The notes below the pieces were generated by a model. It made no database searches and was not told the DNA's origin. It saw only the letters and a program-made list of their open reading frames with translations. The position numbers and the translations under genes are program-made. From contig JAQXIB010000176.1 of NCBI GenBank assembly GCA_029007575.1, positions 1-10,469 of the forward strand: 10,469 bases of DNA. Reading direction: 5' to 3'. The stretch comes from Clostridiales bacterium. GTDB lineage: Bacteria; Bacillota; Clostridia; Oscillospirales; Ruminococcaceae. This document shows positions 5,950-10,469 of this stretch, piece after piece (positions within the stretch are counted from its first letter, which is position 1; each line of letters starts with the position of its first letter).

Positions 5950-6338
5950 TAGTCGTAAATGTCCTCACAATCATTATCATCATGATCCGACATGAACTCT
6001 CTGCTGGTAACTCTTTTTAGGGTCCGCTGCTGTTCAATCATATCCGACAGCATGTTTTTAATTTCTCCCGATTTTTTGATTCTCAGAATGTCAAATTCCG
6101 GCGTGGAACGGTCGGCAGAACAACAATGAATCGTACCCAGCCCAAAAATCCGTTCGCCTAATGAACGTTTGAGCGTCACATCCATAATACGATACAGTCG
6201 AACCTCTTCTTCTTTTTTATTTAAAAAGCCTGTTTCGATCAACAATTTTTCTTCGGTCAGCGAATATTTGGTAAAAGACCACGGCAAGCCGAACAAAGTC
6301 CGTTTACGATCCTGCCAAACAATATTTACCTCCGCCAT
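5949..6338 (-). CDS. Small PH-domain (bPH_2-like) protein
   Basis: A 129-residue protein. Residues about 15-105 fit the bacterial PH-like domain seen in YdbS/YdbT-type proteins: FTKYSLTEEKLLIETGFLNKK, then EEEVRLYRIMDVTLKRSLGERIFGLGTIHC, then PEFDILRIKKSGEIKNMLSDMIEQQR. Unlike many relatives it has no membrane helices. The last 16 residues are very acidic (SDHDDNDCEDIYD). The family's molecular role is not settled; a membrane- or peptide-binding scaffold is a guess. The start is at 6338, where GAGGAGG precedes the ATG with an eight-base spacer; an ATG three codons upstream overlaps that site. It is a single-gene unit, with its own terminator and a possible weak promoter. Confidence 0.8.
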   Translation of the reverse strand: MAEVNIVWQDRKRTLFGLPWSFTKYSLTEEKLLIETGFLNKKEEEVRLYRIMDVTLKRSLGERIFGLGTIHCCSADRSTPEFDILRIKKSGEIKNMLSDMIEQQRTLKRVTSREFMSDHDDNDCEDIYD

Positions 6339-6378
6339 CAAAAGCACCTCCTCAAGAATTACATCATCATTATATTTC

Positions 6379-6407
6379 AGTATAGCAGATTTTTGACTGG
6401 ATTTCCA
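6379..6407 (-). promoter_or_regulatory. Possible promoter of the PH-domain gene
   Basis: On the minus strand TATACT follows TGGAAA at 17 bases, about 40 bases before the Shine-Dalgarno. The -35 match is weak, and an alternative TATAAT lies a little downstream. Coordinates are approximate. Confidence 0.35.
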
Positions 6408-6416
6408 CCATTTTAC

Positions 6417-6444
6417 AAAAAAAGAAGCCGCAAAATGCAGCTTC
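6417..6444 (-). terminator. Rho-independent terminator of the aminotransferase gene
   Basis: GAAGCTGC, loop ATTTT and GCGGCTTC form an 8-bp stem with one wobble in minus-strand RNA, followed by seven U. It is now separated from the aminotransferase stop codon by the 152-bp MITE; joining the flanks of the element puts it directly after the stop. Confidence 0.9.
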
Positions 6445-6460
6445 CTGTTTCTTATTTATA

Positions 6461-6612
6461 CTAAAATCTGATTGAAAGCTTTCATCAATTTCCGAGGAGG
6501 AATGGTACCAGAAAAGGCAGACGACGCTGCTGGGCTGACGCCCAGCAAGGAGGATAACGCATTCTGGCGCAATTCAGGTCGGAAAGAATGAAAGCGTTTC
6601 ATTAGATTTTAG
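6461..6612 (+). mobile_element. MITE-like foldback element, full copy (152 bp)
   Basis: Terminal inverted repeats CTAAAATCTGATTGAAAG and its partner ending CATTAGATTTTAG are flanked by TA (6459-6460, 6613-6614), as in IS630/Tc1-mariner-derived elements. The two halves are similar along their whole length, and the exact centre is an 8-bp perfect stem TGCTGGGC/GCCCAGCA with loop TGAC (6528-6547), so transcripts would fold into one long imperfect hairpin. There is no coding capacity. It is 145/152 identical to the inverted copy at 8117-8268. Its right end supplies the last codons and stop of the aminotransferase. Confidence 0.92.
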
Positions 6613-7897
6613 TATTAGATGCTAATATTTTTTCGACCGCCGCAAGCTTTACGCAAATGCAGAAAAGCTGCATAGCAAGCTTTAATTCCTCGACCGGAGG
6701 AAACGTGGGAGAGATCCGAATATTGGAATCCTTGGGGTCCTTTCCGTATGGAAAAGTGGCGCCGACCTTGGTCAGTGTCACGCCGCCTTCTTTGCACAAT
6801 TCATAGGTACGAGCCGCACAGCCCTCCAAAGTATGAAAAGACACAAAGTATCCGCCGGTCGGTTTTTGCCAGGAACCGATTTCCAACGGCGCAATTTCTT
6901 GATCCAGCATCTCCAATACCACATCAAATTTCGGTTTAATGATCGCGGCATGCTTTTCCATATGCGCGTTGATTCCGTCCAGATTTTTAAAGTATTTGAC
7001 ATGCCGTAATTGATTGATTTTATCAAATCCGATCGTTTGATAAAACAACTGTCCTTTCAAAAACGCCATATTTTTCTCGCTGGAAGCCATGACCGCCACG
7101 CCCGCGCCGGGAAAACTGATTTTAGAGGTAGAGGCAAAGATATATACCATATCCTCGGTCCCCCGCTTTTTGCACTCATCCATCAGATTCAGCAAGCTAT
7201 CATGCTCTTTTTGCAGATGATGTACGCAATAAGCATTATCCCAAAAAATCCGGAAATCCTTTGCGGCCGGCTTTAAAGCCGCAAAACGCCGCACCGTGTC
7301 ATCCGAATATGTAATGCCATCCGGATTGGAATACATCGGCACACACCAAATACCTTTAATGGAATCATCCGCCGCCACTAATTTTTCCACCGTATCCATA
7401 TCGGGGCCGGTCGGCGTCATATCCACATTGATCATTTCGATCCCAAATTGCTCGGTCACCGCAAAATGGCGGTCATATCCCGGAACCGGACATAAAAATT
7501 TCACTTTATCCAGCTTGCACCAAGGCGTACCATCCGCCTGTGTACCGAAAGACATTGCTTTTGCAATAGCATCATACATTAAATTCAAGCTGGAATTTCC
7601 GCCGATAAACAGCTCGCTTGCTTTCACGCCCAGCATCTGCGCAAACAGCTCTTTCGCCTCGGGAATACCATCCAATCCACCGTAATTCCGAACGTCCATG
7701 CCATCCGATGCTTTCATAACATCCTTGCTGCTCAGGCAATCTAAGATTTCCATGGACAAATCCAACTGATCTGCCCCCGGTTTTCCACGGGACATATCCA
7801 ACTTGAGGTTTTTTGCCTTAAATTCTGCATATTGCATTTCAAGAGCAGATTTCTCTTTCTGTAACTGCTCTTTTGACATTGACTGATATCCTGCCAT
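6602..7897 (-). CDS. Aspartate aminotransferase, PF12897 type (PLP-dependent)
   Basis: A 431-residue fold-type I aminotransferase of the group once labelled Aminotran_MocR, now known to contain aspartate aminotransferases such as Corynebacterium AspT. It should exchange the amino group between aspartate and 2-oxoglutarate. Visible motifs: MSRGKPGADQLDLS (35-48), the GGNSSLNLM cofactor-phosphate region (99-107), YSNPDG with N191, FWDNAYCVHHL with D220, the Schiff-base lysine K259 in FASTSKISFPGAG, and substrate arginine R394 in RISPTFPP. There is no DNA-binding domain, so it is not a MocR regulator. The start at 7897 is supported by GGGAGG eight bases upstream; a longer frame to 7960 overlaps the promoter. 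The last three residues (TKI) and the stop come from the MITE; the sequence rejoined at TA would read ...ASNK then stop. Confidence 0.92.
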   Translation of the reverse strand: MAGYQSMSKEQLQKEKSALEMQYAEFKAKNLKLDMSRGKPGADQLDLSMEILDCLSSKDVMKASDGMDVRNYGGLDGIPEAKELFAQMLGVKASELFIGGNSSLNLMYDAIAKAMSFGTQADGTPWCKLDKVKFLCPVPGYDRHFAVTEQFGIEMINVDMTPTGPDMDTVEKLVAADDSIKGIWCVPMYSNPDGITYSDDTVRRFAALKPAAKDFRIFWDNAYCVHHLQKEHDSLLNLMDECKKRGTEDMVYIFASTSKISFPGAGVAVMASSEKNMAFLKGQLFYQTIGFDKINQLRHVKYFKNLDGINAHMEKHAAIIKPKFDVVLEMLDQEIAPLEIGSWQKPTGGYFVSFHTLEGCAARTYELCKEGGVTLTKVGATFPYGKDPKDSNIRISPTFPPVEELKLAMQLFCICVKLAAVEKILASNTKI

Positions 7898-7931
7898 CCG
7901 TATATCCTCCCGAACAATTTCTCTATTGTTT

Positions 7932-7960
7932 ATTATATGCGTTCGATTTGATTTTTGCAA
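7932..7960 (-). promoter_or_regulatory. Promoter of the aminotransferase gene
   Basis: TTGCAA (7960-7955) and a perfect TATAAT (7937-7932), 17 bases apart on the minus strand, about 35 bases before the ATG. Confidence 0.8.
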
Positions 7961-8008
7961 GTGTTTTTTAAAAATCCTGCATAATTTATAAGAATCGCCC
8001 CGAAAGCA

Positions 8009-8028
8009 ATCTAATTTCAGTTAGATTT
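8009..8028. other. Short hairpin between nadA and the aminotransferase gene
   Basis: AATCTAA, loop TTTCAG, TTAGATT, followed by five T in the plus direction. No plus-strand gene needs terminating here. The CTAA/TTAGATTTT sequence is reminiscent of the MITE ends, so it may be a relic, but similarity is too short to call. Confidence 0.35.
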
Positions 8029-8065
8029 TTCTTCACAATGAATTAAGTCACCGAATGATTATGCA

Positions 8066-8099
8066 AAACCGTCAAGCAGCCACTGCTGTCTGACGGTTT
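8066..8099 (-). terminator. Probable terminator of nadA
   Basis: A nine-base perfect stem AAACCGTCA/TGACGGTTT with an inner CAGC/GCTG pairing. The U-run after it on the minus strand is short (TTTTGC), so strength is uncertain. It lies just beyond the MITE that ends nadA. Confidence 0.65.
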
Positions 8100-8116
8100 C
8101 CTTTCCGTTATTTATA

Positions 8117-8268
8117 CTAAAATCTAATGAAACGCTTTTATTCTTTCCGGCCTGAATTGCACCAGAATGCGTTATCCTCCTTGCTGGGCGTCAGCCCAGC
8201 GGCGTCGTCTGCCTTTTCTAGTACAATTCATCCTCGGAAATTGATGAAAGCTTTCAATCAGATTTTAG
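8117..8268 (-). mobile_element. MITE-like foldback element, full copy (152 bp), inverted
   Basis: Same length as the copy at 6461-6612 and differing from it by seven substitutions, in opposite orientation. It is flanked by TA at 8115-8116 and 8269-8270. The central GCTGGGC hairpin is kept. The end facing nadA is the opposite end from the one facing the aminotransferase, yet it also provides ACT AAA ATC and a stop (TGA). The left flank TTATTTA is shared with the copy at 6461, pointing to a preferred AT-rich target or a slightly longer element. Confidence 0.92.
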
Positions 8269-9178
8269 TATTACCAAGGCGGATCATTTCGTCAATGGCG
8301 TGTTTTGCCTTTAACCGTACTTCTTCCTCAAGGCATATCTCCTGACCGCCCTGCCCAAGCATTGCATGGTAAACATCAGTCAGCGTAGTCATCCGCATAT
8401 CGGGGCAAATGAGTCCTTTGGAAAGAAGATAAAAATGCTTGTCCGGACGTTTCGCCGCCAAATAATTTCTCACTGTATTCTCCGTGCCGACAATGCAATC
8501 GTCTTCACTGTCTAAAGCATACCGAATAATATCGGCGGTCGATCCGATCACATCCGCAAATTGCAGCACCTCGGCCGGCAATTCCGGATGCATCAGTACC
8601 TTCGCGTGCGGATGCAGTGCCACCGCCGCTTTGCATTCGTCGACCGTAACCGCATTATGTACCGGACAATAACCGTTCCACAAAACGATATTCTTTTCGG
8701 GAAGCTGCTTTTGAATATAGGAACCTAGGTTTTGATCGGGAATAAACAAAATGTTTTTCTCTTTCAGACTGCTCACGATTTTCAACGCGCTCGAAGAAGT
8801 TACGCAAACATCGGCTACCGCCTTTAATTCGGTGGTAGTATTGACATAAGCCACTACCTTGTGATCGGGGTGTTCCTGTTTATATGCCAAAACACGCGCA
8901 GGACTGATTTGTTCCGCCATCGGGCAGGTAGCTTCCGCCATCGGCAGGATCACCTTTTTTTCAGGTGATAAGATTTTAACGGTATCCGCCATAAAACGAA
9001 CGCCGCATAAAACCACCGTACTTTGCGGCATATCCTTTGCCACGACGCTCAACTTAAAGGAATCACCCGTCTGATCGGCGATCTCTAAAATATCAACCGA
9101 CTGATAACTATGCGCCAGGATTGCGATATCCTTTTCTTGCTTTAATTGTTGAATTTTTTGCTGGAGCGTTTCTTTCAT
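8258..9178 (-). CDS. nadA: Quinolinate synthase A
   Basis: A 306-residue [4Fe-4S] enzyme that condenses iminoaspartate with dihydroxyacetone phosphate to quinolinate, the second step of de novo NAD synthesis. The three cluster cysteines are in place: C58 (VVLCGVRFMAD), C171 (NGYCPVH) and C258 (GLICPDM). The substrate-site residues H23 and Y25 in ILAHSYQ, plus MAEATCPMA, VNTTTELKA and HPEL, also fit. Length is normal. The start at 9178 matches the usual NadA beginning; its AGAGAGG site is about 13 bases away, a long spacing, and an ATG four codons upstream sits too close to it. nadB and nadC, its usual neighbours, are not in the window, so the iminoaspartate source must be encoded elsewhere. 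The last three residues and TGA come from the MITE; the rejoined site would read ...LGNK then stop. Confidence 0.95.
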   Translation of the reverse strand: MKETLQQKIQQLKQEKDIAILAHSYQSVDILEIADQTGDSFKLSVVAKDMPQSTVVLCGVRFMADTVKILSPEKKVILPMAEATCPMAEQISPARVLAYKQEHPDHKVVAYVNTTTELKAVADVCVTSSSALKIVSSLKEKNILFIPDQNLGSYIQKQLPEKNIVLWNGYCPVHNAVTVDECKAAVALHPHAKVLMHPELPAEVLQFADVIGSTADIIRYALDSEDDCIVGTENTVRNYLAAKRPDKHFYLLSKGLICPDMRMTTLTDVYHAMLGQGGQEICLEEEVRLKAKHAIDEMIRLGNTKI

Positions 9179-9270
9179 GATGATGCACATTCCTCTCTGG
9201 ACTTTGATCGTAAGATTCAATGAAGATGATAGCTTTGCCGACAGAATGCCGCCAACCTGCTTTTGATAAC

Positions 9271-9298
9271 ATTATACCGTATTTTTTATAAAAAGCAA
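9271..9298 (-). promoter_or_regulatory. Promoter of nadA
   Basis: TTGCTT (9298-9293), 16 bases, then a perfect TATAAT (9276-9271) on the minus strand. The -35 box touches the base of the upstream gene's terminator stem. The leader before the ATG is roughly 85 bases; I see no clear niacin-repressor palindrome in it. Confidence 0.65.
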
Positions 9299-9330
9299 CC
9301 CCATTACCGAGCGATCATGCTGTAATGGGG
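9288..9330 (-). terminator. Rho-independent terminator of the Ger(x)C gene
   Basis: A nine-base perfect stem CCCCATTAC/GTAATGGGG (9299-9307 with 9322-9330), with a small inner AGC/GCT pairing in the loop, followed in minus-strand RNA by TTGC and five U. It begins five bases after the stop codon. Confidence 0.85.
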
Positions 9331-9335
9331 TGAGA

Positions 9336-10469
9336 TTATTGCGCTTGCTTATCGTTCGTTTGTAAGCCCAAGCGGTCGACATCCACATGAATGTCATATT
9401 GCAAAGAAACATCGGAGATTTTTTCCGGCCAGTTGTCCTGTATCTTTTTCCACTGTTCCCCGCTTTTCTGTTTGATTCTGGCGCCGAAGTTCAAAACGTC
9501 GGCATGATAAGCCAAAGCCACACGGGAAAATGCCGACTCACATTGATTGCGTATCGTTTGTTCTGCCGCTTGTTCGATTTGTATCAAATCGTCCTCATAA
9601 AAAGAAAACTGTGTTTTTAAGCTCATCTCATTGATTTTTCCGACCGCTTGCACCGTCACCCGAAACATCATTTTTCCGTTTGCGATCTCGGGAGTCATTT
9701 TGGTTCTGCTGCTGTAAATTTGAAGCGACACCTGTTCTGTTTCACCATTCGTACTGTTCCGATAAGGAATAACGAGTAATGTTTCCTTTACCTTGTCGGA
9801 CATCCACACCAGTCCGCGCGTTTCATCTTCATCCAAATTTCCGACCCATTTTCCGTTTTTCAGCACCACAGAACCTTTGATCCGCGCCAAATGACTTTTT
9901 TCAATCTGTTGGTCCATTGATTCCGAAGAATCTTGATCTGCATTTTCCCCGGTCAGTGCAATTGTAGGGAGGGTAACACATCGGGACTCATTATAAAACG
10001 ACGTAATGACATCCATTAATTTTGTTTGCATAACACTGCCGTTTTTGCTGTAATTTTCTATCATGTTTTCTAATGATTCCGCCGGTATAATCCCCTGCTG
10101 AATATTTGCATTCAAGATTTCCTCCGCTGTCCCCTCCGCCGCCATGACATATATGCTCGGGCGTGACTGATACCCCGAATTAAAAAAAGGCAGTATATCA
10201 GCTACCCCCTTTTTCACAGTGGATTCTCCGATTACTAAAAGGCGATTATGCCCGTAAAAGATCTGTCTGCCTTGTTCCAACGTTGCTTGCTGTATGGCAT
10301 CTGAAACAGTCTTCCCCTCCGCTATGATCATTTTTGCGTTCTGCGGGCCGGTATTCATTTCGTTCGCGCCGTCTCCGCCCTCAGGCGAAAATATCTGCAG
10401 GGAAACGCGGTATCCGTTGTTGACAGCATCCACACCGATTGCCTGCACAATAGCCCGTTCATTCAGTTC
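9336..10469 (-). CDS. Ger(x)C family spore-germination protein (GerAC-like), N-terminus cut by window edge
   Basis: 377 codons are visible and the frame runs off the right edge at ELNERAIVQAIGVDA, a sequence typical of residues 30-45 of Ger(x)C lipoproteins; the signal peptide and lipobox cysteine would lie just outside. The family's marks follow: NAKMIIAEGKTVSDAI, FYGHNRLLVIGE (the GHxxxxxIGE motif) and RPSIYVMAAEGTAEEIL, then the C-terminal domain with LARIKGSVVLKNGKWVGNLDEDETRGLVWM and a late FGARIKQKSGEQWKKI. GerAC-type proteins sit on the outer face of the spore inner membrane as part of a GerA/GerB/GerC nutrient receptor. The A and B partners should be encoded upstream, beyond this window. 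It has its own terminator. Confidence 0.92.
   Translation of the reverse strand, partial: ELNERAIVQAIGVDAVNNGYRVSLQIFSPEGGDGANEMNTGPQNAKMIIAEGKTVSDAIQQATLEQGRQIFYGHNRLLVIGESTVKKGVADILPFFNSGYQSRPSIYVMAAEGTAEEILNANIQQGIIPAESLENMIENYSKNGSVMQTKLMDVITSFYNESRCVTLPTIALTGENADQDSSESMDQQIEKSHLARIKGSVVLKNGKWVGNLDEDETRGLVWMSDKVKETLLVIPYRNSTNGETEQVSLQIYSSRTKMTPEIANGKMMFRVTVQAVGKINEMSLKTQFSFYEDDLIQIEQAAEQTIRNQCESAFSRVALAYHADVLNFGARIKQKSGEQWKKIQDNWPEKISDVSLQYDIHVDVDRLGLQTNDKQAQ

Noticed and set aside
6602..7897. MocR-type transcription regulator
   Set aside because: The old family name suggests it, but the protein has no winged-helix domain at its start and has the complete aminotransferase active site.
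8009..8028. Plus-strand rho-independent terminator
   Set aside because: The hairpin and T-run fit, but no plus-strand gene ends nearby, and the stem is short and AT-rich.

Overview
The window looks like chromosomal DNA from a low-to-moderate GC, spore-forming Firmicute of the Clostridia, possibly Oscillospirales-like. The grounds are a Ger(x)C spore-germination lipoprotein, a PF12897-type aspartate aminotransferase, strong purine-rich ribosome-binding sites and sigma-A-like promoters. The placement is inference; no rRNA or other taxonomic marker is present. Every convincing gene lies on the minus strand, so transcription runs from high to low coordinates.

Right part (about 5650-10469): a Ger(x)C gene cut by the window edge ends at a strong terminator. 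It is followed by nadA (quinolinate synthase), an aspartate aminotransferase and a small PH-domain protein, each with its own promoter or terminator. Three copies of a small palindromic element (MITE-like, TA target, ends CTAAAATCT) sit between these genes: two 152-bp copies in opposite orientation, about 95 percent identical, and one 62-bp internally deleted copy. The two full copies are inserted at the extreme 3' ends of nadA and the aminotransferase, so each protein now ends in Thr-Lys-Ile plus a stop codon supplied by the element. The short copy does the same to a tiny ORF.

Middle (about 2720-5650): an apparent operon of an OmpR-family response regulator, an overlapping HAMP/HisKA sensor kinase starting at TTG, and a cytoplasmic glycerophosphodiester phosphodiesterase.

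Left part (about 270-2720): an AT-rich, gene-poor accessory stretch holding one AAA/DUF4143 ATPase. The ATPase is flanked on both sides by diverged direct copies of a coding-like sequence of about 70 bp. Upstream of it is a duplicated 57-bp block with an internal 34-bp period, one copy of which carries the ATPase -35 box. Several hairpins and one tiny ORF with a good Shine-Dalgarno sequence lie between the ATPase and the left edge.

Left edge (1-269): the start of a TetR-family repressor, with a clear promoter and a 16-bp perfect palindrome overlapping its -10 box, which suggests autoregulation.

The most interesting signals are the MITE family that rewrites gene 3' ends, and the repeat architecture around the ATPase.
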